This document shows positions 42,687-55,009 of a stretch of DNA of 64,000 nucleotides, one piece after another. This DNA is from Cryptocoryne crispatula var. balansae. Its lineage: Eukaryota; Streptophyta; Magnoliopsida; Alismatales; Araceae. The DNA lies in the NCBI GenBank assembly GCA_036172225.1, contig CM069935.1:17643297-17707296 (forward strand). The letters run 5' to 3'. Every line of letters starts with the position of its first letter. Within the stretch, counting starts at the first letter, position 1. The position numbers and the translations under genes are program-made. The notes beneath the pieces are model-generated. The model did not search any database. It had not been told where the DNA came from and saw only the letters and a list, made by a program, of their open reading frames with translations.

Positions 42687-44998
42687 TGTCACGCCCCGGA
42701 TTTCATCAAGCACAGCAGAATAATCCGACGATGCGACCGAGGAAAATTAACCTCGTAAAAACATCTATTTGGAAAAAATAAAGGCAACTAGGTCCCAGTT
42801 CATAAATACACAAATTCAAATTAAATACATCGCTAATGCTACAATCTAAACAAAATCAAATACCATCTAAGACATAATGATCATCCAATTGCTATCTTGG
42901 GAATTGATTAACCACGCTTTTGTTGCGCTAAACTTGATTACTTGAAACTTGATAAGAGGATTAGAATGAGTACGATGACTCAGTAGACACCCCATCATCC
43001 ACCAAATCAGATAGTCAAACGGCCCTATATGTTAATTAAATAGGTACCCAGACCTACAACCATTATATATAAATATAGAACTAGTCAATACATTAAATAT
43101 ATAACTTAATCCACGTGTTTTAAACCTCCAACCAGCACCTATAATCACACCGACCAACACCTATAAATACCTTAAAACGACCTAACATGATGGGATAAAC
43201 ACATGCATAATCACCTACTATATGCTCCATATGATGATACAACTACAAATGAGACAGATCATGCATACACCATGCAACATAACCTGATAATTGAAAAAAT
43301 GAAATACATCACTAAACCACCTCTACAATACCATGTAATGAATGCACCTATCCTCTAATGAAGGACCACATTCACAAATGCACCTATCCTCTAATAGATG
43401 CACATATCGACTATTAAGAACCACACCTTTTTTTATTAGCAAGGAATGCGTCGTCTAGCCATCTCAACCAACTAACACCAGATCTATCATACATAGCAGT
43501 ACCATATAACTAATTGAAATCTCATAGTGCACCTAGGCAGTGGTGGCACAGGAACAAACCACAGTATCTGGGATCGAAGAATGCACCGGACTGTTCTAAT
43601 CTCCGCTGCCCTCAGGTCACGACTAACTAGTCTGGTGTAGCTGTTTTCATTTACATATGTAATGCATCGTGCATCCACCTCAATCATGTCATGCCATGAT
43701 ACACTTATGCAAGATTAAATGATATAAACTATACCATGCAATGAAGAAACATACCACCAATGCAAATAGCATGATCAACCACACCTAAACAACCGATGCA
43801 TGATCTAGAACCATAAAATGACAATAATAAGTAAAGACTAACATGATATCACCTCAACTATCCAACCAAACATGATAGGAACAGACCCAATTAGACCCTA
43901 TCACCTAAATTAATGACAATAGCATAGCCAAAATAGATGTAATAAACTTGATAAATATTATCTAAATCACCACACCTACATAACAAGTTAATGCAAACTG
44001 TATAACAAAAGGGTTGCTAAAAATATGCTAACTAAAAGAACTAAAATCATCCAACAATCTACTAAATTAACATGATGAAGATGATATAATAATCTCCTTA
44101 ACAAGAACCCTATTACGCACAACAAAGAACAACTCGACTAACCATGCTAGTTAACCGCGACATACACCGCTAAACCGGTTAATTAACTTAATAATAATCA
44201 CTATAAGTTATGTAGGATTAAATAAAAATTTAATGATAATTAATAGACACGTCAAGGATGCCTACCTGAACGGCACTGGAAAAACTCAAGGATCGGCGGC
44301 CAAATACGATACCGGACGACGACAACACGGTGCACAAATCCAATCCAACAAAGCTCGCTATCACCCTCCATCAAGGATGCTGGAAAAGAAAAGATGGAAT
44401 AGGGGATATGCCTTCGGATCAAGAGAGAGAATTTAAAATAGATAAAATAAAGAGATATACAAAGGATAATAGGAAAAGAAGAGAAATATGAGAGAGAAGA
44501 GAGTTACGCGCTGGACAGAGGCGGGCACACAGTGGCTGCATGGGCTGGCATTGGAACAGGGTGGCCAAGGCGGTGAACATGCGGTCAATGGTGGCACGAG
44601 CGAGGGCAGCCGAGGTCGGGCACTGTGACCGAGGGCGGGCGGCAGGCAACGCTCGGTTGCATGGGGTTGAGGCGGCTGATGGCTGTCAGCGCGGAACAGC
44701 GACCATGCGCGGGCGTGCACGGATCAACGGGCGGCCGCTCGCGCGTGGCTTGCGAGGCAGCGGGTGGCACAGTCAATGCCACGATGAGGCTGGCAGCGGC
44801 AACAAGGCGAAGGCAAAAACTGGATCGTCTGAGAGGGAAAGAGAGAGACCGAGGGAGAAAAATCGATAGCGCAACGGGAAAAATGGCCAGACGATTCTTA
44901 AGGGGAAGGTTAGGGCATAAAAAATAGTAACAGAAAAGGGAAATAAATATAATAAATATTTAATTAAATAAATACTCATAACGTTACAGCGCATGCTG
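42687..44998 (-). mobile_element. Solo LTR, family S, copy 2
   Basis: 2312-bp minus-strand copy of the 13287-15612 LTR. Plus-strand ends are TGTCACGCCCCGG (42687) and AACGTTACA (44998), TG...CA. Flanks GTGCA (42682-42686) and GCGCA (44999-45003) match at 4 of 5 bases. Shared blocks include GGGCAGCGGAGATTAGAACA (complement of about 43585-43610), the GC-rich leader (44480-44870) and CTCTCTC tracts. GC-rich frames at 44433-44927 on both strands are treated as chance. Confidence 0.8.
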
Positions 44999-45229
44999 CT
45001 GGTGAAGCAGGGTCTCGCAGGGACCTGCTTCCCCTCCCCTACAACCTCCTCCTCGTCGGTCTCCATCCTGCCACTACTAGGTGCTAGGGTTTCTCTGTAA
45101 CTGAGAAACCAATGCTAGGAGGTGAGGGGTCATGATGGCATATTTACGTATATGCCAATGTTATATTTAATGTATATATGATTTTATCCGTAAGCAAAAA
45201 CAAAATGTCGATGGATGAGTTTGAATCAC

Positions 45230-45865
45230 CTCGGTTTCTGGTGAAGGGAACTCTTGTAGTCACTAATCAGATGATGCCTCGTGGTGTAATGAAAGATAAG
45301 GTAGGGGTTACGCTTTAATGATGACGTGAATTGGCAACAAGACCATTGGAAGCCCTTTTGACTTCTCATGTAACGCAAACCCGCTACTAAACTTTGGATG
45401 ATTTACTACCGAGACTCCAAAGATTCGTTACCTATGTTCCAATGACCTGGTATTGACGCTCCAAAGACGTATTACCTAGTCTCTACTGACTCACTACCAA
45501 GATTCCAATAACCTGTTACTGAGATTTCAAAGACCTAATACTGACCTCTACTAACCCACTATCGAGGCTCTAGCGACTTGCTACCGAGTCTCTACAAATC
45601 TGCTACCGAGAATCTGAAAACACATTACCAACCCTCTATTGACTAGCTACTAAGACTTCATACTCGCTACTGAGGTTCCCAAGACCCGCTACTGATCCTC
45701 TACTGACCCACTACAGAAATGGTGTTAGATTGTCTCGTCCGCCATTTCACGTCATCATTAAAACATACCTTTGTCTCATCTTCTGTTATACCACACGACA
45801 TCACCTGGTTAAGGATTGCAGGAGATCCCTCCACCAGGAAATTGAGGTGATCCGAACTCTGTATG
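45230..45865. repeat. Dispersed repeat X, uninterrupted copy
   Basis: It begins with GGTGAAGGGAACTCTTG and continues with about 15 degenerate short units such as CTCGCTACTGAGGTTCC, GACCCGCTACTGATCC and TTACTACCGAGACTCC (45390-45720). It ends with the block ATTGAGGTGATCCGAACTCT, all shared with the split copy at 15613-15883 plus 36088-36410. Confidence 0.65.
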
Positions 45866-46099
45866 GGCGGGGAGATGAAGGATCGGGTTAGTATTTACCT
45901 ATTTGCCTTTTCCTTATTACCGGTTTGCCATTAGATTCACTAAATTGAAATCTTTATGTATTTGGATCTAAATTTTAAGGTCTGAACCTAAATTCTGTTA
46001 GGCAAGATCCAGAACTTAAAGAAATTGCAGTCATACCCACTTATTCTTGTATATTGCATTTTGATTTTTTTTGTCATTGCATGTATACCCCATTGAGGA

Positions 46100-46450
46100 C
46101 GTTGTTAATGTTGTTATTGAGCCCAATGACCGTTTATATCATGAAATTAGATTAAATTATGATTAACAGTGCTGATTGTGATTGTATTCAAGAGATTTTA
46201 CTGTGATTACAGATTTGCACAATAAAGGAAAAGTTATTACATTGACCCTACTTGTTTAATATCATGATATAGTGCCTTATTAATGTTGGAATTAGACCCA
46301 TTAGGAGTTTGGATCATGAAATCAGTATAAAAATCACGATAATCATGACTTAATTGACATCTTATCAAGAATATTTATTGTGATTACAGATTTGCAGAGT
46401 AAATTAAAATTATTGTATTAATATCCTTTGTGTTTTGAATATTATTTTAT
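46100..46450 (+). repeat. Two-copy tandem repeat, ~180 bp unit
   Basis: Two diverged copies sharing TTAATGTTG...TTAGACCCA, TGATTACAGATTTGCA and AAATTATTGTATTAATA-type ends. Confidence 0.7.
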
Positions 46451-46667
46451 GTGCACTTAGATTATCAATAACTAAGATTTAATTGTTACATATTTACATG
46501 GTTAATTAGAGATCATGTAGCATTATGGTTTTGACATACCATGTTTGAATTTCATATACAACTTATACTTTTAACAATTGCATTCTTGTCTTTGTTATTA
46601 TCATTTGACTTATAAGTGCATAACTTATAGGTTATTTTATTGTGTGATTTTATAAATTAAAAACTTT

Positions 46668-47120
46668 GAGTTTCTTTTGTGGTTCTAGTTGCCATGTAGG
46701 GCCAATGATCATATTAGTACTTGAAGTATTAATAGAGAGAATTATGTATACCCTCTCATAAAAATAAAATTGCATAATAATTCATACATGTTAAACAATT
46801 TTATCTAATGATGATTTTTAAGTTTCTTTCATAGTTTTAGTTGCCCTGCAGGGTCTAGGATCATGTTAATGACTTGAAGATCATATAGAGAATTATGGCT
46901 ACTCTCTCATAAAGAAAAATTGCATAATGGTTTAACATGGATAATTTATTGAGAAATTGTATAGATTGATGATTTTGAGTTTCTTCCATGTCTCTAGCTA
47001 CCCCACAACATCTAGACCATGTTCATAATAATTATTATTGATTTATAGAAAGAATTAAGGTGTCTCTCTCATGATAAAAAATTACATTAATGAATATATA
47101 TTGGATTAAAGCTGCACCTG
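46668..47120 (+). repeat. Three-copy tandem repeat, ~153 bp unit
   Basis: Units start at about 46668, 46824 and 46975 with GAGTTTCTTTT, AAGTTTCTTTC and GAGTTTCTTCC. Each carries TCTAGTTGCC or a variant, GGATCATGTTAAT-like sequence, AGAGAATTATG and CTCTCTCATAAA. Confidence 0.8.
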
Positions 47121-47389
47121 TAGGAGTCTTTGATTCAATGTATATGTATTGAATGGAATCAATAATCAACTACTTAAGCATGGGGAATCCTTTGCTCGCA
47201 AATGAGATGTCCTCACCGTCATGTATTCTTAGTTTATTGTTGAATTAAAGTGAACTGTCATGAATTATTGACTATCATGATATTATAGATCTTTTTGTGA
47301 TATATTTTATCTGCATCATGATAATAATGTGAGTTATTTATGGTTATTTCAGCTATAACTCCTACTTCACTTCATTCTCATTTATCCAT

Positions 47390-48180
47390 GATTCTTGTAC
47401 TAAATGGGTCCAATTATAGTGATTCTCATGAGTAGCTTCTCATCACTTTAGCTTGCCTAGAACTTGATTTAGCTATTCGTACTAAGAAACTTGTTGGGAT
47501 TACAATTGAAAACACTAATGATCAAAATGTTCAATTTGAAAAGTGGGAGTGTTCAAGTATATTGTGATTAATGATAATCAAGAGTTCTATTCCAAAAACC
47601 ATCAAGCGTTCTATACTTGATAATGAAAGGTGAGATAATTTCCTAGTTCAATTAAACAACAGTTCAGTGGGTCAGATAAGGCAATAGTTGGAATGCTCAC
47701 CAATAGATTAACTTCTATGAAATATAATGGAACTAGCAATGTGTGCATGCACATTATGAAAATGTTTGACATTTTTTGATAGCTTAAAACATTAGGCATG
47801 ACTATTGATGAAACTTTCTTGGTTACCTTTATTCTTAACACATAAAGGATCATAGAAATTGAATGAGTTAATTTTCATGTGTGCAAGAGGAAGAAAGATT
47901 AAAGTAGAAAGGACCACTAGTTGTTAATTATGCTTGTACTTCTTGGTGGTTCAAACTTAGAAAGGGGAAAGGAAAATCCATTCAACCAAAGAAAAGAAAA
48001 GACGAAGTAAAGAAAATGGTAGAAGAGAAATGCTATTTTTGTTGGAAGACATGGCATTTTAAGGTTGAATGTCCAAAATGCAGAAGTTGGTTTGAGATGA
48101 AAGGAATTCCTTTCCAGCAAAATGCCGACCTTTAATGAATTTTCCAACTTCATGGGCAATTTAATGAAGTCTAAAGTCAA
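47390..48180 (+). pseudogene. Copia B gag remnant
   Basis: Decayed gag: VLNGSNYSDSHEW-like (about 47405), LACLELDLAIRTKKLVG, FEKWECSS and MFDIF. RCYFCWKTWHFKVECPKCRSW-like reading around 48030-48090 (CxxC...H...C) is the RNA-binding knuckle. Many stops. Confidence 0.65.
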
Positions 48181-49490
48181 ATTTATAGAGTCTTGCAAGC
48201 TTTGTCTTGGGATTGGATATCATCTTGATCTTGTTAATGTCTTTTATGTTCCATATGTGTCTAGGAACTTATCTTTACAAAAGCTATCCTAGGTTTTTAA
48301 TTTAGTTTTGGTAACTCAAAGTTCATTTGGTTCAAAGACACTATTTTAGTTGGTTTAAAACTTTTAAGTGATGGTTTTATAGAATAAATGCAGATTGCTC
48401 ATGTTCTAATGTTCTCCCCACCTTGAATGTGAATGTTAGTATCAATTGTAGTATTATTGATGAGAGTTCCTCTATTTTATGGCATAAAAGGTTATGTCAC
48501 ATATCGAAAGATAGAATACTAAGATTAATGAAGGATGGAGTGTTACCCAATCTTGACTTTACGGATTTTGGCACTTGTATCGATTGTATAAAAATAAAGT
48601 AATTAAAAACCCAGAGAAGGAAAGCCTCAAGGTCTAAGGGACTTTTTGAATTGATCCACACTAACATTTGTTGTCCTCTTTCTCCTTGTAAAGTAGTTGA
48701 ATCATATTTTATCACATTCATTGATGACTTCTAACATAATGGCTATATTTTCTTAATAAAAGAAAAGTCTGAATCTTAAAAGTCTTTTAAGACTTTTAAA
48801 GATCTTGTAGCAAATAATTTGAAAAATAAAATTAATATAGTGAGAGATGATAGGGGTGAAGAATATTATGGTATGCAAGGTCAGTTATGTAGAACTCCTA
48901 GAACTTTTGATAAATTCTTAGAAAAGAATGAGATATAACCTCAGTATACAATTCTAGGTTCTCCTCAACAAAATGGTGTAGTTGAAAGAAGAATATGTGC
49001 TCTAATGGACATGGTGAGAAGTATGATTACCAACTCATCTTAACCCTTGGATTTCTAGAATGAGGCTTTGAAAACTACTATGTATATCTTTAACAAAGTC
49101 CCTAGTAAAGTAGTTCCCAAAACTCCTTTTGAGTTATGGGAAGGTAGGAAACCCAGTTTGAGGCATATGCGTATGTGGGGTTGTCAAGTAGAAGCCAAAA
49201 TGTATAATTCCCAATAAAATAAATTGGACCCAAGAACAATCAATTGTTTCTTCATTAGGTATCCAGAATATATTAAAGGGTATAGATTTTATTGTCCAAC
49301 CCACACTATGAGAATTATAGAAATTGTTATAGCCAAATTCATTGAGAAAGGAGAGATTAGTGAGAGTTCAACACCACGTGTTGTGAAGTTTCAAGAAATT
49401 ACCAATCCCTTCTTTGCTACTTCTATTGTAGATGTTAGATATGATCATGTAAATCAAGACATGATAAATTTATAGCTAGATCATAATGTC
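48180..49490 (+). pseudogene. Copia B protease tail and integrase
   Basis: NVFYVPYVSRNLS and LWHKRLCHISKDRI (GAG-pre-integrase HH) precede FIDDF (first Asp), IVRDDRGEEYYG (second Asp region) and LGSPQQNGVVERRICALMDM (Glu). Then IFNKVPSKVVPKTPFELWEG and, in the 83-codon frame 49224-49475, DPRTINCFFIRYPEYIKGYR, the post-integrase segment. Interrupted by several stops. Confidence 0.8.
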
Positions 49491-49679
49491 ATTCTCAATA
49501 AAGAAGAAAACCTTGAGAATATACCAATTAATGATCATACTTATAGTGTTAATGTAGTTCCACATCTGGAAGTAAGGAGGTCTTAGAGAGTTAGGAGATT
49601 AGCTATTTCATATGACTACATTGCATACTTGCAAGAGTGTGGGTATGATATTGGTGATGATGATGATCCTTTCTCATTT

Positions 49680-50720
49680 AAGGATGCTATTAAAAGTAAA
49701 GAATTTGAGCTATAGATTGATGCCATTAAAGAAGAGATTGAATACATGCATAAAAATGAAGTCTGGGATATTGTTGCATTGATTGAAAGGTGTAAACTTG
49801 CAGGTCGTATATGGATATTTAAAACCAAATGTGATCTAAAAGTCAATATAGAAAGGTATAAGACTAGACTAGTTGCTAAAGGATTCACTCAAATCTAAGG
49901 CATTGATTATAGAGAGACATTTGCTTCAATATCTAAAAAGTACTCTTTTAGGATCATAATCTCATGGGTGATTGCACTTGATTTAGAATTACATCATATG
50001 GATGTTAGAGTAGCTTTCTTGAATGGGGATTTGGAAGAAGAGGTATACATGATGCAACAGGAGGTTTGAATTGAAAGCGAAGGAGACCTAGTATGCAAAT
50101 TGAATAAATCCATATATGGACTGAAACAAGCTTCCTGGCAGTGGTACTTAAAGTATAATTATATCATTGAGTCCTTCGAACTTACAAAAAAATTATTGAT
50201 TAATATATATACGAAGCTCAGTGGGAGCAAGTTCATTATGTTAATTCTATATGTGGATGATATATTGCTTACTACTAATGATTAAGAGTTGTTATATGAA
50301 GCTAAAAGTTTTCTTTTCCAATCATTTTGATATGAAAGATATGGGTAATGTATCATGTGTTGTAGGCATTGATGTTCATTGTGATAGGTCTAAGGGGTTG
50401 CTTAATTTGTCTTAGAAGACTTATATTTCCAAGGTCTTAGGAAGGTTTGGGATGTCTAGTTCCTCATATTGTGTAGTGCCAATTTTCAAAGGTTACAAAT
50501 TTGGTCTCCATCAGTACCATAAGAATGAGATATAAAAGTAGGAAATGAAGGCTTTTCCATATGCTGCTACCCTTGGGAGCATGATGTATGCTCAAATTTG
50601 CACTCATCTTCATATCAGTTTTGCATTGGGATTGTTAGCAAGGTTCCAAAGCAATCCAAGAATGGAGCACTAGAAAGCTTTAAAAAAAGTGATGAGATAT
50701 CTTCAAGGGTCTAAGGATTA
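49680..50720 (+). pseudogene. Copia B reverse transcriptase
   Basis: Reads EEIEYMHKNEVWDI, WIFKTKCD, TRLVAKGFTQI, HHMDVRVAFLNGDLEEEVYM, LNKSIYGLKQASWQWYLKY (frame 50100-50285) and the intact box LYVDDILLTTND (YVDD codons 50250-50261), then DMGNVSCVVGIDVHCDRSKG and YAAT-GSMMYAQI. Stops and frameshifts throughout. Confidence 0.85.
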
Positions 50721-51184
50721 TTAAGCTCACATATGGCAAGGCTAATCACCTTGATGTGATTGATTATATAGATGTAGATTTTACAGGTTGACCTGGCAGT
50801 AAAAAATCAACTTTAGGTTATGTATTCTTATTGGTTGGAGGAGTTGTTACATGGAAAAGCACCAAACAACATATATTAGCAACCTCCACAATAGAAGCTA
50901 AATTTATTGGCTATCATGAGGCATATTCACATAAATTTTATTTGAAGAAATTTATCTCAAGACTTACTTTTATTGATTCTTTATCCAAACTCTTAAGACT
51001 TTATTGTGATAATTCTTCTACAATGTTCTTATCCAATTATAGTATATCAATTGCTGCTAATAAGCATATTGACATAAAGTATCTTTATGTAAAAGAAAGG
51101 ATAAACAATTATTTTGTATCAATTAGTTTTGTTAATGGTGTTGAAATGGTTGTTGATTCCACAACTATGGCCTTTGCACCATAG
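50721..51184 (+). pseudogene. Copia B RNase H
   Basis: Last part of copia pol, partly in a 117-codon frame from 50831: VGGVVTWKSTKQHILATSTI, EAKFIGYHEAYSHKFYLKKF (Glu), LRLYCDNSSTMFLSNYSISI (CDN Asp), ANKHIDIKYLYVKERI. A relic of the first Asp segment lies at about 50760-50790 (IDVDFTG). Ends at a TAG near 51183. Confidence 0.85.
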
Positions 51185-51615
51185 GTCTTTTTAGGACATG
51201 TAAGAAGCATGGGTCTTATTGTATGAGATTAGTAAATAGTATAATTGATATATTAGAGATCTATATATTGTGATGATGATTGTATTCTCTTTCATTTTGT
51301 TATGGTATTGTTAACACCTATGGTTGAAATGGAAGAACCTATCTGTATGATGTTAAAGTAGGACATTATGTGTACTTAGATTACATGCTTAGTTAAGTGA
51401 ATTTGTTAATATTATGGTATATGGAAGGAAGTATGCTATTGACTATATACAATTATATATAACTACCATGTCTTATATTGACAGGTTCTCTTAGCCTAGG
51501 CTTGAAAGGTAAATTGTAGATAAGCTAATGGGCATGTTTTCAAATATGCACACTTATGGAATTGTTTTCAAAATGATAATCCAAGTGTTTTTTATATATA
51601 TTTATTATTTTTATA

Positions 51616-51629
51616 GAAAAGTGGGAGAA
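51616..51629 (+). promoter_or_regulatory. Copia B polypurine tract
   Basis: AGAAAAGTGGGAGA-type purine run directly before the LTR start TGTTAGAG at 51630. Confidence 0.8.
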
Positions 51630-51950
51630 TGTTAGAGCTATCCCGTAAGGTGGCCTAATTAAAATAAAGAATCCGTTATTATCATTAAGAACCCCATTAG
51701 TGTTAGGATATTTCTACAATTCTATTAACTTAAAGGTTGAGTCCCAATTGGCTAACTCAATATAAAGATAAGGTTGAGTCTTGGTTCCTCTCATACTCAC
51801 GAAAAGGGCTTATATGTTTCCCATTGACTCCAAGGTTGTATAGGGAGATGAGGAGGGAAAACCATGCACTCACTCAGTCTAATGTGATCGAACGGTTGTC
51901 TCGTATAGTTTGTTCTTGATGGATTCAAGTGCACTTCTACAAATCCAACA
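51630..51950 (+). repeat. Copia B 3' LTR
   Basis: 321-bp uninterrupted LTR, TGTTAGAGCTATCC to AAATCCAACA, showing the empty sites of both hAT MITEs of the 5' copy. Confidence 0.85.
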
Positions 51951-52696
51951 CATATATTACAAGTTAGAATTTTTTTGGATTTGGTGTGGTACAAATAATA
52001 TCTACTTTAAAATCTTAATTAAATTTATTTGATTAATGTATGTAATAATATATAAATACGTAAAAATAAATTTTAAATTTTAAATTTTATCATATATTTA
52101 TCAACATTAACTAAGTATATTAATGTACAATAAAGAATCCTTAATTATATTTTTAAATATAATGTTTTAAATATATAATTATATAATATAAACTATTTGA
52201 TTATGAGATGATATGAAACATAGTCGAATGAGTATTTTTGTATTTGCTAAGATTAACATTTAGATAATGTCTATATTTAGATATTCGAAAAATATATTAT
52301 AATATGGTATTATCCAAACAAATGGATACGAATGTGGAGTGGATCCTGATTTTATCCGAATCCTTTTACAACCACAATAGAATAAAAAAGTGAAATATGC
52401 AAAAAGTATTACCGTCTCAAATAAAATTTGAGACACCCCATCAATATGTTGGCCTTACCATTGATGAAGGGGAATGTATGGTGAAGGCAATCGGCTCATT
52501 GTTATGGTGTCATGAAAATTGAAAATATCACCTAATTGTTAAACTGGTTGTGAGCATAAGATAGGGAACCCTTAAATGAATGAATAAAAATATAGTATAA
52601 ATAATTAAATTACATTATTCACTAGGAAAGATTAAAGAATTAAGAAGGTGTGTAGCATAAAGAAATGAAGAAGAATATATTATACATCTTGTGGTA
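51951..52696. other. AT-rich DNA with a hAT family B relic
   Basis: CATAT (51951-51955) is the right TSD candidate of copia B. At about 52240-52377 a stretch ending GGATCCTGATTTTATCC and CCTTTTACAACCACAA is a degraded right half of family B; its left end is not recognisable. Nothing else was recognised. Confidence 0.45.
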
Positions 52697-52741
52697 GGGG
52701 GTGTTTGTGGACCGTTAAAAATTTATGTTTTTAAAGAGATT

Positions 52742-53064
52742 TGTTATGTAATACGAGAAGTTATGTAAATAGATAGGTTAAATTGGATAAGTGGGATCAT
52801 GATCCAATTGTGAATCGGATTGGCATTAGGCTATTCAAGCAAAGTCTAGATTCAGATAGGGATTAGGAATGTTATAATTCGAGTAGATTTTTTGGGTTGT
52901 TCTCCCTATAAATAACCCATGCTAGTGGCTTATTCGAGATGTCAAGTGTCAAGGGAGCAGCTAGGGGGGTTGTATGTCTATGGTCTTAGTGGAGTTAGAC
53001 TTATCCAAATATCTCATCTTTGTTATCTTGCTTTGTGGGTGATCGATTGTCGATTTACACGACA
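52742..53064 (+). repeat. TRIM-like 5' LTR
   Basis: 323 bp with a TATAAATA box near 52911 (CCCTATAAATAACCC), equivalent to 59423 in the other LTR. Confidence 0.75.
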
Positions 53065-53066
53065 TT

Positions 53067-53078
53067 TGGTATTAGAGC
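53067..53078 (+). promoter_or_regulatory. TRIM-like primer binding site
   Basis: TGGTATTAGAGC differs from the initiator-Met primer complement TGGTATCAGAGC at one base. Confidence 0.8.
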
Positions 53079-53385
53079 TAGGTTGGATTGATGAAGTTGA
53101 AGACAACATAGTGAAGACATCAACGAGGAGGTTAGTGGCCACTCCCTACCCTAATGGGCATTCAGGGTCAGGTGGTGTTGTGGTTGTGAGTCCTCAGTGG
53201 CACTAGAGTAGAGCAGAGGCAGTTGCTTTGTAGGAAGTGCTAGTGACATGACAAGGCATAGCGTGATAGGTTTTTGGGGGTGGTGCTATGGAGCACTCAA
53301 CAAGGCTCCAGGAGGATAGACACACAGTGGCACTAAGGAGTCTTCAGTAGGATGACAGTGCTATGGCCAACAATAAATAGATGGC

Positions 53386-53653
53386 TATTAGGCCAAGGTC
53401 ATTTGTAATTGATACAACATGATGTGGAATATTTTGACCTCCACGTGTACACTTGACTGCCAACTAATAGTGTATTTTACATAAATTTTCTCCCATATAG
53501 ATAGAAAAGGAGAAGCAAGAGTGGGGTTTTTTTCTACCCGCCCATTATCACCAATCTCTTGTTCACTCTCTAGGTGTTCTCTACTTCTCATGCGGTGTTG
53601 CTCTCATAGCATTCTCACTGCAGATTGGAGATCTCTTCGCTAAGTTCTATCTA
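53386..53653 (+). repeat. Ale-like copia 3, 5' LTR
   Basis: 268-bp partner of 58531-58801, ending near TTCTATCTA just before the altered primer site. Confidence 0.75.
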
Positions 53654-53779
53654 TGTATTAGAGCTAATGGAATGATCTAGCAATGTTTCTCTTGAGGTTT
53701 TTTCTATATCGAAGTTCCCCTTTCTTTTGCCTTCATCATTCAGCTCAATTCCAAACATTTCTTGTTCAATGTGTGTCAT

Positions 53780-54720
53780 GCAAAATGGGGATAACTATAT
53801 GTTGTGGCAAGCTTAGTTTACTCCACTTTTGATCACTTATAAATAGATGGGAATAGTTTATGGTTCCATTCCTTGCCCTTCATCTACTATTATGAATCTG
53901 ATAGATCTGACAAAGGAAATTTGTAATCCAAATGTTGATATCTAGAAACAATACGAGAATGTCATCATGACTATTTTAATTGCCTTAGTTTCTAAATCGA
54001 TTCTTCCAACTGTGGTCAATAATTCCACTTCTGCCTCTATTTGGAATGCTTTGGCTTCCACCTATGCTTCTACTTTGAAGGCCAGAATCCTTCAATTTAA
54101 ACTTCAACTCCAACAATTGAAGAAGGGGTCTATGAAGGTGAATGAATATCTTCAAAAGATCAAGTTTGTATTAAATTTGATAGCTATGGCTAACGATTTA
54201 GATTTGTCAAGTAATCTACTCTTATACATTTTAAGAGGTCTTAGGCTGAAATATGAGGCATTTGTGAGTACTGTCCCCACTAGGATGGGTGCATCTACTT
54301 TAATGATTGATGGCATATAGGGTATGTTGATCAATCATGAAATATTTTTTAGAAACACCATATGGTTGTTGTTGAACCTAATGCCAATCTTTCTCAAACT
54401 AATCTTAGTTCCAATTAGCAACAGAATAATAATTTTCGTGGTAATGGTAGAGGATGTGATACAAAGGAAAAAGACACAGGGAAAAATAATCATGGCAATT
54501 ATAATAGTTTAGATAGATCTCCATTTCAGCAACATCAAAATTTTAATTCTCAATTTCAGATTATCAATTATGGCAAGTCTCAACACAATAGTCAGTACAT
54601 GCCATCTGTATGTCAACTATGTGATAAAAGAGGTCATATAGCTCGGAAGAGATATGATATTGTTTTTAGAAATTCTACTATTAATCCTCCCATCAATTAT
54701 ACTCACCTTGTAACAAGTCA
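53780..54720 (+). pseudogene. Ale-like copia 3 gag
   Basis: NYMLWQA near 53800 then KEICNPNVDI. The 117-codon frame from 53967 reads MTILIALVSKSILPTVVNNS, FKLQLQQLKKGSMKVNEYLQ and LLYILRGLRLKYEAFVSTVP. Then LMIDGI, a TAG, GMLINHEIFF. The knuckle at about 54612-54660 reads CQLCDKRGHIARKR, so its final Cys is lost. Related to the gag of copia 2. Confidence 0.8.
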
Positions 54721-54736
54721 GTCATTTGCTTATTAG

Positions 54737-54990
54737 TTGTTTGCTGTTCACAATGCCTCCACCCGTTCCATTGCTTCTAGTGTTGATTGTAGTTGGTATC
54801 TGGATAGTGGTGCAAACAATCACATTACTCCTGAATTGGGATTTCTCAAAAATCCTATTCCCTACAATGGAATAGATAGAATTCAAATTGAAAATGGGGA
54901 TGGTTTTCATATTGCTCATGTTGGTCAAACATGTTAAAAATCATTCCATGTCTCTAACATTTTACATGTGCCTTCATTAGCTAAAAGTTT
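54737..54990 (+). pseudogene. Ale-like copia 3 protease
   Basis: SVDCSWYLDSGANNHITPEL contains the D-S-G active site of copia proteases, followed by IQIENGDGFHIAHVGQT and a TAA. VPSLAKSLFLVSQ-like sequence continues to about 55010. Confidence 0.8.
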
Positions 54991-55009
54991 ATTCTTAGTT
55001 TCTCAATTC

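Larger units (their letters stand above)
44999..47389 (+). other. Copia B leader, second part, repeat-rich
   Basis: No gene. It holds the repeat X copy and two tandem arrays listed separately. The remainder is AT-rich. Confidence 0.5.
40917..51950 (+). mobile_element. Old Ty1/copia element B with three nested insertions
   Basis: The 5' LTR (40917-42305) and 3' LTR (51630-51950) are homologous end to end. After removing two hAT MITEs and their TSD copies the 5' LTR is 320 bp against 321 bp for the 3' LTR. Flanks CAGAT and CATAT match at 4 of 5 bases. The interior holds a solo LTR insertion (42687-44998), tandem-repeat-rich leader and degraded gag-pol on the plus strand. The LTRs differ at roughly a quarter of positions by eye, so this is one of the oldest elements here. 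Net length without insertions is about 7.6 kb. Confidence 0.8.

Noticed and set aside
44433..45066. Several ~100-codon frames on both strands
   Set aside because: GC-rich leader of the second solo LTR; no motifs.
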